Assembly: GCA_025964695.1 (NCBI GenBank) | Contig: JAOPYK010000140.1 | Location: forward strand, 1-64,000 | Direction of reading: 5' to 3' | Origin: Streptosporangiaceae bacterium | GTDB lineage: Bacteria; Actinomycetota; Actinomycetes; Streptosporangiales; Streptosporangiaceae | Length of the DNA stretch: 64,000 nucleotides | In this document: one piece after another, positions 43,790 through 52,943 of the stretch | Layout: every line of letters begins with the position of its first letter | How positions within the stretch are numbered: the stretch's first letter is position 1 | Made by a program: the position numbers and the translations under genes | The notes under the pieces: model-generated | Databases searched by the model: none | Seen by the model: only the letters and a program-made list of their open reading frames with translations | What the model was told of the DNA's origin: nothing

Positions 43790-44890
43790 CTACTGGATCC
43801 CTGCCGCCGTGCACTTGGCGGCGAAGGCACCGGTGCAGAGCTCCGCCTTGGTGACGAAGCCGTCGGTGACGACGTCCTTGACGTTGTCCTTGTAGATGGC
43901 CTTCGGCTGCAGCAGCACCGACGGCACGTCCCGCTTGCCCTCGGGGTCGTTGGTCGTGCCGTTGGTCTCGCCCTTCTGGCCGTTGGCCAGGGAGATCGCC
44001 AGCTTGGAGGTCGCGTCGGCCTCCTGCTTGATCGCCTTGTAGACGGTCATGCACTGGTCGCCGGCGAGGATGTTCTGCAGGCCCTGCACGGTGGCGTCCT
44101 GGCCGGTGACCGGGACCTTGCCGTTGAGCTTCTGCTTCTTGAGCACGGAGATCGCGGCGTTGCCGAGGCCGTCGTTGGCGGCCAGCACCCCGGCGATCTT
44201 CGGCTGCTTGGTGAGCATCTGCTCGAAGATCGTGCCGCCCTGGACGTTGTCCCAGTCCGGAACGGACTGGTCCGGGCCCTTGACGTAGGCACCGGAGTCG
44301 TACTTCGGCTTCAGGACGCTGTCGTAGCCGCTCTTGAACAGCGTGGCGTTGTTGTCGGTCGGCGAGCCGTTGAGCTCCGCGACGACCGGCTTGGTGGCCT
44401 TGTTGTCGGTCAGGCACTTGGCCAGGCCCTCGCCCTGGAGCTTGCCGACCGCGGTGTTGTCGAAGCTCACGTAGTACTGGGCGCTGCCGCCGAGTGTGAG
44501 CCGGTCGTAGTCGATCGTCGCGACGCCCTGCGCCTTGGCCTTGTCCAGCACCGCCTTGCCCGAGCCGCTGTCCAGGTTGACGATCACGAGGACGGTCGCG
44601 CCGTTGGTGATCATCTGGTCGGCGATCGTCTGGAACGCGTTCTTGTCACCCTGAGCGTTCTGGATGTCGTACGCCACGCCGGCGGCCTTGAACGCCTCAC
44701 CGAGGTACTTGCGGTCCGCGGTCTCCCAGCGGGCGGAGGACTTGCTGTCCGGCAGGATCACGCCGATCTTGCCCTTTTTGGCCGCCGTGGTGCTTCCGGA
44801 CTTCGTGCCACTGCCGGAGCCCCCGCAGGCAGTGAGGCCGACGAGCAGCGCCGCCGAAGCAGCGGTCAAGCTGAGGATCCCCTTGCGCAT
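43790..44890 (-). CDS. Sugar-binding lipoprotein of CUT2 ABC transporter (XylF-like)
   Basis: 366 aa. Signal peptide with lipobox LTAC (Cys about 22) and a Gly/Ser linker. A periplasmic-binding-protein-1 fold with KIGVILPDSKSSARWE, ALVIVN-like QMITNGATVLVIVNLDSG, and DYDRLTLGG follows. D-xylose-binding proteins share the ARWExD and YDR-L motifs, so xylose is the favoured ligand (inference). It is the first gene of the four-gene operon, with AAAGGACC before the ATG. Confidence 0.93.
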   Translation of the reverse strand: MRKGILSLTAASAALLVGLTACGGSGSGTKSGSTTAAKKGKIGVILPDSKSSARWETADRKYLGEAFKAAGVAYDIQNAQGDKNAFQTIADQMITNGATVLVIVNLDSGSGKAVLDKAKAQGVATIDYDRLTLGGSAQYYVSFDNTAVGKLQGEGLAKCLTDNKATKPVVAELNGSPTDNNATLFKSGYDSVLKPKYDSGAYVKGPDQSVPDWDNVQGGTIFEQMLTKQPKIAGVLAANDGLGNAAISVLKKQKLNGKVPVTGQDATVQGLQNILAGDQCMTVYKAIKQEADATSKLAISLANGQKGETNGTTNDPEGKRDVPSVLLQPKAIYKDNVKDVVTDGFVTKAELCTGAFAAKCTAAGIQ

Positions 44891-45410
44891 GTGCAGGGTC
44901 CTTTCTGGGGTACGTACCGCGTAGCCGCGGTCGAGGGGGTCTTGGGATAGTGGTATGTGGCTCTCTGTAGCGGTTTGCCGGGTCTCGGCCGATCCGCCCG
45001 TTTGAATGTTGTGTCAGGGAACATATGACGAGGATCACCTGCGGCGCTAGGTGCTACAGCCGGGTATTTGTTGGAAGAGATAACAATCAGACAACGCACC
45101 GGCAATACGGACGAAACAATCGAAGTGATCCGGACACGAAAGGTACCCGCAGGTCAGGGGCTTGTCAGACGTCGGGGGGCTGGTGAACGTCTCATCGGCG
45201 ACCCCGCTCAGGCACAGGAAGGGTACGCAACGGCCGGTCCCCTTACGGCAATTCGGTCATGACGCCAGGGCGCGCCGCGCCGGGTTGGACCGTCATGACG
45301 CCTGGGCGCGCCGCGCCGATCGGGGGTCGGTCACGACGCCTGGATGCGCCGCGCCGGTTGGCCGGCTCAGCGGCGGCACTCCGCTCTGTGACCTGTGACG
45401 AGCGGGAGCC
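44891..45410. other. Intergenic region upstream of the sugar operon
   Basis: About 520 bases. It includes the operon promoter on the minus strand. A 10-bp palindrome GGTACGTACC (44909-44918), just before the ribosome-binding site, could be the ROK operator. An A+T-richer patch lies at 45000-45130. The right end carries three direct repeats near the serB stop. I see no gene. Confidence 0.4.
45255..45357. repeat. Three spaced direct repeats of about 27 bp
   Basis: Near-identical copies begin TCATGACGCC (45257, 45293) and TCACGACGCC (45331), each followed by GCGCGCCGCGCCG or a close variant. Spacing is 36 and 38 bases. Confidence 0.8.
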
Positions 45411-46616
45411 TCAGCGCTCCTGGACGTCCTCGGCGTCGGCGGCCTCGATCTCATCGCGGGAAATGCCGAGCATGAACAGGATGGTGTCCAGGTAAGGGAC
45501 GTTGACGGCGGTGTCGGCTGCCTGGCGGACGACCGGCTTGGCGTTGTAGGCGATGCCCAGCCCGGCCGCCTGGAGCATGTCGAGATCGTTGGCCCCGTCC
45601 CCGACGGCGACCGTCTGGCTGATCGGGATTTCGGCTTCGGCGGCGAATCTGGCCAGTGCCGCCGCCTTGCCGGCCCGGTCGATGACCGGGCCCACGACCC
45701 GTCCGGTCAGTTTGCCGTCGACGATCTCCAGGGTGTTGGCCGCCGAGTAGTCGATCCCCAGGTCCTCCACCAGGGCATCGGTGACCTGGGTGAATCCGCC
45801 ACTGACGATCGCGAACTTGTAGTCGAGCCGTTTCAGGGTCCGTACCAGGGTTCGCGCCCCCGAGGAGAGCACCAGCTTGCGCCGTACATCGTCGATGGCC
45901 GAGGCTTCGACGCCCGCCAGCAGCGCCACCCGGTCGCGGAGCGACGCCTCGAAGTCCAGTTCGCCGCGCATCGCGGCTTCGGTGATCTCCGCCACCTTGT
46001 CCTGCTGGCCCGAGTGCTCGGCGAGCAGTTCGATGACCTCGCCCTGGATAAGTGTGGAGTCGACGTCCATGACGATTAGCCGCTTGGCCCGGCGGTGCAA
46101 TCCAGCCCGCTCCACCGCCACATCCACCTGCTGCTCGGTGGCCTCGATGGCCAGCGCGGCACGGAGTGTGCCGGGGTCGGCTCCGGAGACGTCCAGTTCG
46201 ATGCTCGTGACCGGATAGTGCGAGAGCCTCTCGATCCGGTCGATGTTGGCCCCGTTGGCAGCGATTCGCCCGGCGATCCCGGCGATGGCCGCGGGCCTCA
46301 ACGGGGCACCGAGCACCGTCACATGCAGTCCGCCACGGCGTTTGGGTGCCACCTTTTTTGCGCTGCCGGTCGCCATCTCGATCTCCAGGTCGAGATCGGA
46401 CGCCACCTTCTCGGCGGCGGACCAGACCTGGCCGATGTCGACACCGGAGCCGTACCACATGAGTACGCCCAGAATCAGGCGCCCGCGGATCACGACCTGC
46501 TCGACGTCGGCCACCGTCAGCGGAAAGCCGGCCAGGGTGTTGAAGAGACGCGATGTCACCCCGGGGCGATCACGACCAGTGAGTGTGATGAGCAACGTGC
46601 GCTGTGTGCCATTCAT
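45411..46616 (-). CDS. serB: Phosphoserine phosphatase with two ACT domains
   Basis: 401 aa. Two ACT-like regulatory domains (about 5-85 and 95-175) precede a HAD hydrolase with catalytic DVDST near residues 182-186, the SGGF motif and GDGANDLDML. It makes L-serine from O-phospho-L-serine, last step of the phosphorylated pathway; ACT domains suggest amino-acid feedback. ATG 46616 is taken, with GTG 46628 preceded by AGGT as an alternative. Mycobacterial SerB2 has the same layout. Confidence 0.95.
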   Translation of the reverse strand: MNGTQRTLLITLTGRDRPGVTSRLFNTLAGFPLTVADVEQVVIRGRLILGVLMWYGSGVDIGQVWSAAEKVASDLDLEIEMATGSAKKVAPKRRGGLHVTVLGAPLRPAAIAGIAGRIAANGANIDRIERLSHYPVTSIELDVSGADPGTLRAALAIEATEQQVDVAVERAGLHRRAKRLIVMDVDSTLIQGEVIELLAEHSGQQDKVAEITEAAMRGELDFEASLRDRVALLAGVEASAIDDVRRKLVLSSGARTLVRTLKRLDYKFAIVSGGFTQVTDALVEDLGIDYSAANTLEIVDGKLTGRVVGPVIDRAGKAAALARFAAEAEIPISQTVAVGDGANDLDMLQAAGLGIAYNAKPVVRQAADTAVNVPYLDTILFMLGISRDEIEAADAEDVQER

Positions 46617-46925
46617 ACTGCGGTCCACGCTACCTGTCGTCGGCGGACGACCGATTGTGCGTCCACCATGTGGGAGCGAGCGTCACTTGATGTATATGCG
46701 GCCGTCACTCTGCGTTCACAAATGGCGTTCAGGCGCCGACCGGCCCGTCACAAAAGTACGTGATCACGTTGCCTGCCCGGAGCATCGATGTGGCGCTCTC
46801 TGTGTTCTGCCGGTTGCTTAACGTAGTATCGAACGTACGGGCGAAGCCAGGCGGTGGGCGGGGGCTCGGGAGGTGAGCCAAGCAGGCGAGGATCAGGCGA
46901 GGCTCAGGGGAGGATCAGGCGAGGC
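46617..46925. other. Intergenic region between serB and queA
   Basis: About 309 bases. It contains a 12-bp palindrome ACGTGATCACGT (46758-46769), a TATATG hexamer near 46693 that may serve serB, and a 22-bp tandem repeat at the right end. No gene is evident. Confidence 0.4.
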
Positions 46926-46932
46926 TCAGGGG
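46889..46932. repeat. Perfect 22-bp tandem duplication over the queA stop codon
   Basis: Two identical units, 46889-46910 and 46911-46932, starting AGGATCAGGCGAGG. The second covers the queA TGA (46926-46928). Confidence 0.9.
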
Positions 46933-48050
46933 AGGAGAAGGTTGAGGTCGCCGAACTCGTGCCATAGGTAACCCTTGTCCAGGGCTTCTGCGTAGGTACG
47001 CTCGACCAGCTCAGTGCCGGCGATCGCGGTCAGCATCTGAAGATGCGATGACCGGGGTTCGTGCAGCCCGGTGAGCAGGCCGTCCACCACTCGCACCCCG
47101 TTCGAGGGCGTGACGAGATGCTCGGTCCAGCCTTGCGCGGGCCAGACCTGACCGGCGGAGTCCACTGCGGTCTCCAGGGCACGCACCACCGTCGTGCCGA
47201 CGGCGATCACACGGCCACCGCGAGCGCGCACGTGATTCACCAGCGACGCGGTCGCCTCGGGTACCGCGAACCGTTCGGCATAGGGGGGTTCGTGGGCTTC
47301 GGGCGAGGCCACCCCCGTATGCAGGGTGAGCGGAGTGAGCAGCACGCCTCGCGAGACCAGCCGGGTCACCAACTCGTCGGTGAACGGACGGCCGGCGCTC
47401 GGCATCTCGGCACTGCCCTCAAGACCGCCATCGACCGGTCCCCCTGAGCGAAAGGATCGCTCTGCCCGGAAGGGTTCCCCTGCCTGGAACGATCCCTCTG
47501 CCTGAGCGGTTTCTTCTTCGAAGACGGCGCCTTTCGAGATCGACGAGCTCGAGAAGACGGTCTGGTAGGCCGAGGCGGGCCAGTCCTTCCGTACGTAGCC
47601 GTACCGGATGGGCCTGCCGTGGCGGCGCAGGTACGGGACGACCTCGGTGTTCAGCCGGGCTCGCCAGAGCCGGTCGGTCTGCCGGGTGATCAGGGTGAGG
47701 GTCGCGCCTCCGGGGAGCGGGAACCACTCGCCGGGCGACCCGCCGCCGTAGGGCGCGGACGCCTTGCCGGTACGGCGGCGCAATTCGACGAGCCACACTC
47801 CCTCCTGGTCGGAGGCCGGGGTGGAGAAGTGGATGGCCAGTTTGTCGAGCCATACCGCCGAGGGCAGGGTCGCCGAGGTGTTGATGACCAGCAGGTCTCC
47901 TGGGAAGAGCAGGGCGGGAAGCTCACGGAACTCGTGATGAGTGATCGCGGAGGAGCGGCTGACGAGCAGGCGTACGCCGTCGCGGGTACGCCCGCGGGCT
48001 TCGGGGGGTTCGTGGGCTTCCAGGGTCGGGGGCAGCGCGAAATCAATCAT
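46926..48050 (-). CDS. queA: QueA-like tRNA ribosyltransferase-isomerase
   Basis: 374 aa. LLVSRSSAITHHEFRELPALLFPGDLLVINTSATLPS matches the N-part of S-adenosylmethionine:tRNA ribosyltransferase-isomerase; LTLHTGVAS, AVGTTVVRALE and LHEPRSSHL-Q-ML match its catalytic part. QueA makes epoxyqueuosine in tRNA. A low-complexity insertion rich in AE-SF-G units (about residues 175-215) splits the domain. No tgt or queuosine gene is nearby, so the substrate may differ. ATG 48050 overlaps the MFS stop by 8 bases; last gene of an SDR-MFS-queA operon. Confidence 0.88.
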   Translation of the reverse strand: MIDFALPPTLEAHEPPEARGRTRDGVRLLVSRSSAITHHEFRELPALLFPGDLLVINTSATLPSAVWLDKLAIHFSTPASDQEGVWLVELRRRTGKASAPYGGGSPGEWFPLPGGATLTLITRQTDRLWRARLNTEVVPYLRRHGRPIRYGYVRKDWPASAYQTVFSSSSISKGAVFEEETAQAEGSFQAGEPFRAERSFRSGGPVDGGLEGSAEMPSAGRPFTDELVTRLVSRGVLLTPLTLHTGVASPEAHEPPYAERFAVPEATASLVNHVRARGGRVIAVGTTVVRALETAVDSAGQVWPAQGWTEHLVTPSNGVRVVDGLLTGLHEPRSSHLQMLTAIAGTELVERTYAEALDKGYLWHEFGDLNLLLP

Positions 48051-49398
48051 GGGGTGCCTCCACCCGGAATGCGGCGATGACGCCGGCGATGGCGATGAGA
48101 GCGGTCAAGATCCCGGCGGTGCGGATACCGTCCGTGAGACCACCGGCCCGGTGGGCCGAGCCGGTCACCAGGGCGCCCGCGATGCCCACCGCGAGGGAGG
48201 CGCCGATGGTGTCGCTGATCTGCATGGCGGCGGAGTTGGTGCCCTGCTCGGCGGGGGCCGACCGGTTCATGACCAGGACGCTCAGGCTGGACAGCCCGAA
48301 GCCCATCCCGGCACCGGCGACGACCCAGGCGGGAGCGGCGAGCCAGCCATAGATGGGTGTGGTCAGGACGGTGGCCGTGACGCCGACGGCCACCAGGAAG
48401 GCGCCCAGGATGACGAAGAACGGGCGGGAGCGGGTCGACCGGCCCTGGACCCAGGAGGCTGCCGACCAGCCGAGGGCGCCCACGGTGAGGACGATGCCTG
48501 CCTGGGTCGGGGTGAAGCCGTGCAGTGAGGTCAGCCCGAGCGGAATGAACGCCTCGGTGCCGAAGAATCCGATGGCGAAGAGGCCTCGCATGGCCACGGC
48601 GGTCGGCAGGCCCCGGCGCAGCCGCAACGTCCCGGGTGGGAGCAGCCGGGGCATCCCCGCCGCGAGCCCGATCAGGCCGAGGACCGCGAGGACGATCGCC
48701 GCGTGATCGACCCCGTACAGCAGCAGCGCGGCACCCGCCGCCACGGCGACCGCGGCCAGCGAGCGGGATCTGGAGAAGGCGCCGGTGCCGCCGCCGGTTC
48801 GCCGGAGCACGGGCAGCAGCATGGCGGCGGCCGGCACGACGAGCGGGATCAGCCCGAGGAACACCCAGCGCCAGTGCAGATGCTCGGCCACCAGCCCGGC
48901 GATCGTCGGGCCGACCAGCGAGGGGACCACCCAGGCGGCGGCCAGTCCGGCGAACACCCGGGGCCGTAGTTCTTCGGGGTAGACCCGGGCCACCACGACG
49001 TACATCGCGACGATGGCGGCTCCCGCACCGAGACCCTGGACCGCCCGTCCGGCTACGAACCAGCCCATCCCCGGCGCCAGCCCGGCGAGGGCGAGACCGG
49101 CCACGAAGCAGGCCAGTCCCGCCAGCAGCGGCCTGGTGGGTCCGGAGGTGTCAGCCCAGCCCCCGGCGATGACGTTGGCGAGCAGGCTGGCGATCAGCGT
49201 CGCGGAGAACGCCCAGGCGTAGAGCGGCAGCCCGCCCAGGTCGCGGACCGTCACCGGCAGCGCCGTGCCGACCGCCATCTCGTCGAACGCCAGCAGCGTT
49301 ACCAGGAGCACGATGCCGAGGGTGGGAGCGCGGTACCGGCCGGACAGCAACCTGTCCGGTGGCGTTTCCGCGGTGACCTCCAGCGCCACGGACGTCAC
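48043..49398 (-). CDS. MFS transporter, drug-exporter type
   Basis: 451 aa, about 12-14 membrane helices. FDEMAVGTALPVTVRDL in helix 1 is the family C-motif position variant of DHA exporters. GGWADTSGPTRPLLAG is the loop 2-3 motif. GRAVQGLGAGA and PSLVGPTIAGLVAEHLHWRWVF give motif C of antiporters. It likely exports small molecules. GTG 49398 overlaps the SDR stop (GTGA); the frame upstream to 49557 lies in the SDR gene and is rejected. Confidence 0.9.
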   Translation of the reverse strand: MTSVALEVTAETPPDRLLSGRYRAPTLGIVLLVTLLAFDEMAVGTALPVTVRDLGGLPLYAWAFSATLIASLLANVIAGGWADTSGPTRPLLAGLACFVAGLALAGLAPGMGWFVAGRAVQGLGAGAAIVAMYVVVARVYPEELRPRVFAGLAAAWVVPSLVGPTIAGLVAEHLHWRWVFLGLIPLVVPAAAMLLPVLRRTGGGTGAFSRSRSLAAVAVAAGAALLLYGVDHAAIVLAVLGLIGLAAGMPRLLPPGTLRLRRGLPTAVAMRGLFAIGFFGTEAFIPLGLTSLHGFTPTQAGIVLTVGALGWSAASWVQGRSTRSRPFFVILGAFLVAVGVTATVLTTPIYGWLAAPAWVVAGAGMGFGLSSLSVLVMNRSAPAEQGTNSAAMQISDTIGASLAVGIAGALVTGSAHRAGGLTDGIRTAGILTALIAIAGVIAAFRVEAPHD

Positions 49399-50069
49399 AG
49401 ATCCGCCGCTCGGTAGCGGCCGCTCGGTGCCCGGCTCTCCAGCAGGCGCAGCAACGCGGCCGCGGCCTGCTCGGGCGGGGGTGTCTCCGACAGGTCCTCG
49501 CCCGGCATCGCCTCGGCCAGCATGCGGGTCCGCATCTCCCCTGGATCGACCCACCACACCGACAACGCCGGCTCCTCCGCGGCCAGCACGTTCGACAGCT
49601 GGTCGAGGGCCGCCTTGCTGGCGCCGTAGCCGCCCCAGGTCTCGTACGCCTCGACGGCCGCGTCCGAGCTGATGTTGAGGATCGCTCCGCCGCGCTCCCG
49701 CAGCAGCGGCAGCAGGCCCTGGATCAGCGCCAGCGGCGCGAGGGTGTTGACCTTGAAGGCGTGCTCCAGCCGATCGATTGGATAGGCGTCCAGCGGCTGA
49801 AGTGGTAGGGCTCCGAGCACGCTGGCGTTGTTGACCAGCAGATCCAGGCCTCCGGCCTCCTCCACGGCGCCGATCAGTGCGGCCCGATGCCGGGAGTCGG
49901 CGATGTCACCCGCCAGTCCGGTCGCACCCAGGTCCTGCGCGGCACTGGAAAGGTCCGATGCGCCCCGCGCGCTGATGATGAGGCGCCAGCCCTCCTTGGC
50001 GAGGGCGGTGGCCAGTGCCAGGCCCAGCCCCCGGGAGGCGCCGGTGATGAGAGCCGTCTTCGTCGTCAT
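49395..50069 (-). CDS. Short-chain dehydrogenase/reductase
   Basis: 224 aa, classical SDR. NAD(P)-binding TGASRGLGLA at the N-terminus, NNAS loop, Ser in ISSDAAVEA and catalytic YGASK. The Arg after TGAS suits NADPH. The C-terminus is short and lacks a long substrate loop. ATG 50069 is the first codon of the conserved domain and has AGAGG nearby. It is the first gene of the SDR-MFS-queA operon. Substrate unknown. Confidence 0.93.
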   Translation of the reverse strand: MTTKTALITGASRGLGLALATALAKEGWRLIISARGASDLSSAAQDLGATGLAGDIADSRHRAALIGAVEEAGGLDLLVNNASVLGALPLQPLDAYPIDRLEHAFKVNTLAPLALIQGLLPLLRERGGAILNISSDAAVEAYETWGGYGASKAALDQLSNVLAAEEPALSVWWVDPGEMRTRMLAEAMPGEDLSETPPPEQAAAALLRLLESRAPSGRYRAADL

Positions 50070-50300
50070 GCCTCTGACGGTAGAACCAGGGCACCTGACA
50101 TGAAATCGACTATCAGCCCCGATCCGCTCGTGACAAGGTCCTAGGACTTCCGTTCGTCGCGCAGGACGCGACGACCGCGGGTGCGTACGGGTCGCCATCG
50201 GCGGACGGCGGCTCACTGGTCCCCCCGGTCGAGGGGAGGGCCCGGAGACTAGGTCCGGAGGCTGATTCGGACGGTCACCGAGCCGAGTACCGTCAGGAAC

Positions 50301-51485
50301 GTGGGCACGGAACGGCGGGCAGAGGGGGACCGTGATGCGGCTCTGCACGCGGTCAGTGCGGCGGTGCTCGCCGTCACCCGGCATCTGTCCGTGCACGAGG
50401 TCTTCCAGGTGATCGTGCGGGCCGCCGCACAGCTGCTCGATGCCCGTTATGCCGCTCTGGGCATTCCCGATGACCAGGGCTCGTTCGCGGAGTTCGTCGT
50501 CGAGGGCGTCTCGGACGAGGAATGGGCGGCGATCGGGCCGTTGCCGCGCCAGCACGGCATGCTCGCCGTGATGCTCCGGGACGGCGCCACGCACCGGCAC
50601 GCCGACATCCGCCGGGAGCCGGGGTTCGAGGGCTGGCCGGTCGCCCACCCGGTGCTCAGGGACTTCCTCGGCGTGCCGATCCGCAGCGGTGAGGACATCC
50701 TGGGCATCATCTTCCTGGCCAACAAGCGGGCGCCGGGTGGGTTCACCCCCGCCGACCAGGAACTGCTCACGCTGTTCGCCGCGCATGCCGCGATGGCCCT
50801 CACCAACGCCCGGCTCTACGAACGGAACCGCGAGCTCACGGTGGTGGAGGAACGCAACCGGCTGGCCCGGGAGCTGCACGACGCCGTCGCCCAGAAGCTG
50901 TTCTCGCTGCGGCTCACGGCCCAGGCCGCCGCCGCGCTGGCGGCCACTGATCCGGGCCGTACGGTGGCGGAGCTCGCCCAGGTCGAGCGACTGGCCGCGG
51001 AGGCGCTTGCCGAGCTACGGGCCGTCATCCTGGAGCTGCGCCCGGCCGACCTGGCCGGGGACGGCCTGGTCGCCTCGCTGCGCAAGCACGTGGAGGTGCT
51101 GGACCGGGTGTACGACGCTGGGCTGAGCTTCTCCGTGGAGGGCTTCCCGGCTCTGTCGGCGGACCAGGAGACGGCGTTGTTCCGGATCGCCCAGGAAGGT
51201 CTCTACAACGCCGTGCGACACGCCCACGCCGGTTCCATCGAGGTACGACTCCGTACCGAGGGACCGTGCGTGGCTCTGGAGATCGCCGACGACGGGGCCG
51301 GATTCGACGCCCAGCCGCCCGGGTCCAGCGACGCCCCGGCTTCCCGGCATCGCGCGGTGACGATCAGGGACGGTCTGGGCCTCACCTCCATGCGGGATCG
51401 CGCGATCCTGGCGGGCGGCTCGCTGACCATCGATTCCAGCCCTGGTAGCGGTACGGTCGTGCGCGTGGAGGTTCCCCGTGCCTGA
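50301..51485 (+). CDS. GAF-domain sensor histidine kinase (NarL/LiaS type)
   Basis: 394 aa, no membrane helix. A GAF domain (about 28-175) is followed by a HisKA_3 helix ERNRLARELHDAVAQKLF with phospho-His193, then HATPase_c with NAVRHAHA (N-box), DDGAGFD and GLGLTSMRDRA. It is soluble and presumably senses a small ligand or redox cue through GAF. GTG 50301 is chosen. Its end overlaps the response regulator gene by 8 bases, an obvious two-component pair. Confidence 0.94.
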   Translation: MGTERRAEGDRDAALHAVSAAVLAVTRHLSVHEVFQVIVRAAAQLLDARYAALGIPDDQGSFAEFVVEGVSDEEWAAIGPLPRQHGMLAVMLRDGATHRHADIRREPGFEGWPVAHPVLRDFLGVPIRSGEDILGIIFLANKRAPGGFTPADQELLTLFAAHAAMALTNARLYERNRELTVVEERNRLARELHDAVAQKLFSLRLTAQAAAALAATDPGRTVAELAQVERLAAEALAELRAVILELRPADLAGDGLVASLRKHVEVLDRVYDAGLSFSVEGFPALSADQETALFRIAQEGLYNAVRHAHAGSIEVRLRTEGPCVALEIADDGAGFDAQPPGSSDAPASRHRAVTIRDGLGLTSMRDRAILAGGSLTIDSSPGSGTVVRVEVPRA

Positions 51486-52149
51486 TGACGCCGACGAGCG
51501 GCCCGGGCGCGCCCGGATCAGGGTGCTGATCGTTGATGATCACCCGGTCGTACGGCAGGGACTGCGCACGTTCCTCGGCGTGCAGCCGGACATCGACGTC
51601 GTGGGTGAGGCCTCAGATGGTGCTGCGGCGGTCTCGGCCGCCGAGTCGCTGGCGCCGGACGTGATCCTGCTGGACCTCAACATGCCCGGTGTCGACGGCC
51701 AGACCGCGCTGACCGAACTCCGGTCCCGTGGGCTGGCCGCGCGGGTGCTGGTGCTGACCAGCATGACCGAACGTGCGCATGTGCTTCCTGCCGTGCGGGC
51801 CGGTGCGGCAGGCTATCTCTATAAGGATGTCGATCCGCAGGCACTCGTGCAGGCGATCCGGTCGGTGCACGATGGGCATGTGCTGCTGGCGCCGGATGCG
51901 GCCGAGGCGATGTTGCATGCGGAGCGGAGTTCAGGGGATGAGCGAGGGAACCAGACCCTCACCGAACGAGAGCGGGAGGTGCTCGTGCAGATCGCGCATG
52001 GACGTTCCAACCGTGAGATCGCCCGCGTACTCGTCGTCTCGGAGAAGACGGTCAAGACGCATGTGTCTAATCTGTTCACCAAGCTCGGCGTACAGGACCG
52101 CACCCAAGCGGCCCTGTACGCCGTACGCCATGGCCTCGCCGAAGGCTGA
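51478..52149 (+). CDS. LuxR/NarL-family response regulator
   Basis: 223 aa. Receiver domain with acidic pair D20-D21, phospho-acceptor D66 in LLDLNMPG, Thr/Ser in LTSM and Lys in YLYKD. The C-terminal HTH has LTEREREVLVQIAHGRSNREIARVL and TVKTHVSNLFTKLG. It binds DNA as a dimer after phosphorylation by the upstream kinase. GTG 51478 overlaps the kinase stop region. A PP2C gene starts 32 bp later. Confidence 0.95.
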   Translation: MPDDADERPGRARIRVLIVDDHPVVRQGLRTFLGVQPDIDVVGEASDGAAAVSAAESLAPDVILLDLNMPGVDGQTALTELRSRGLAARVLVLTSMTERAHVLPAVRAGAAGYLYKDVDPQALVQAIRSVHDGHVLLAPDAAEAMLHAERSSGDERGNQTLTEREREVLVQIAHGRSNREIARVLVVSEKTVKTHVSNLFTKLGVQDRTQAALYAVRHGLAEG

Positions 52150-52181
52150 ACTCCTCATACCGGGACCTCATCGAAATCAGT

Positions 52182-52934
52182 ATGAACGTGACAATTGCCT
52201 ACGCCGCGGGGTCTGACATCGGATGCAACCGCGAGAACAACGAAGACTCGGCCTACGCCGGGCCATGGCTGATTGCGGTCGCCGACGGTATGGGTGGTTA
52301 TGCCGGAGGAGAGGTCGCCAGCTCCACGGTCATCGGCGCGCTACGGTCGTTCGACGCGGAGGTGCCCGCCGATCAGCTGGTGGAGACCCTCGGGCGTGCG
52401 GTCACGCAGGCCCACGAGACGCTGCGCGGGGTGATCGGGCAACATCCTGAGCTGGATCGGATGGGGACGACCCTCACCGCGATGCTCTGGTCGGGAAATC
52501 AGGTCGCGCTGGCACACATCGGTGATTCGCGCGGCTATCTGCTGCGGGATGGCGAGCTGTTCCAGATGACCCAGGACCACACCTTGGACAAGTTGCTGGG
52601 AGAGGGCGGCGCCGGCTCACCGAGGCTGTCCCACATGCTGTTCCGCGTGCTGGACGGAAGCGCCGATCGTGAGCCCGACCTCTCGCCCCGGACGGCGCGG
52701 CTGGGCGACCGCTATCTACTGTGCTCCGACGGCCTTACCGGCCCGGTGGGCCCCGAGGCGCTGTACGACGTGCTGACCGGGGAGGCCGACCGTCAGACCG
52801 TGGTCAAGCGCCTGATCGAGCTGGCCAAGGACGGCGGTGGGCCGGACAACATCACCTGTGTCATCGCCGATGTCGTCGAGGTCGCGGAGGCCGTCGCTCC
52901 CGTCGTGGTGGGAGCGGCCGCTGAAGTCCGCTGA
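52182..52934 (+). CDS. PP2C-family Ser/Thr protein phosphatase
   Basis: 250 aa. Metal-binding motifs: GCNRENNEDSAY, VADGMGGYAGGE, LAHIGDSRGYLLRDG, CSDGL and GGPDNITCV, all Asp ligands present. Soluble, like PstP catalytic domain without a membrane anchor. It dephosphorylates phospho-Ser/Thr proteins in the cytoplasm with Mn2+/Mg2+. It follows the two-component pair on the same strand and may share its transcript, suggesting cross-talk; no Ser/Thr kinase gene is adjacent. Confidence 0.93.
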   Translation: MNVTIAYAAGSDIGCNRENNEDSAYAGPWLIAVADGMGGYAGGEVASSTVIGALRSFDAEVPADQLVETLGRAVTQAHETLRGVIGQHPELDRMGTTLTAMLWSGNQVALAHIGDSRGYLLRDGELFQMTQDHTLDKLLGEGGAGSPRLSHMLFRVLDGSADREPDLSPRTARLGDRYLLCSDGLTGPVGPEALYDVLTGEADRQTVVKRLIELAKDGGGPDNITCVIADVVEVAEAVAPVVVGAAAEVR

Positions 52935-52943
52935 CCTGGAACT

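Noticed and set aside
45255-45357. CRISPR array
   Set aside because: Only three imperfect repeats with spacers of about 10 bases and no cas genes nearby.
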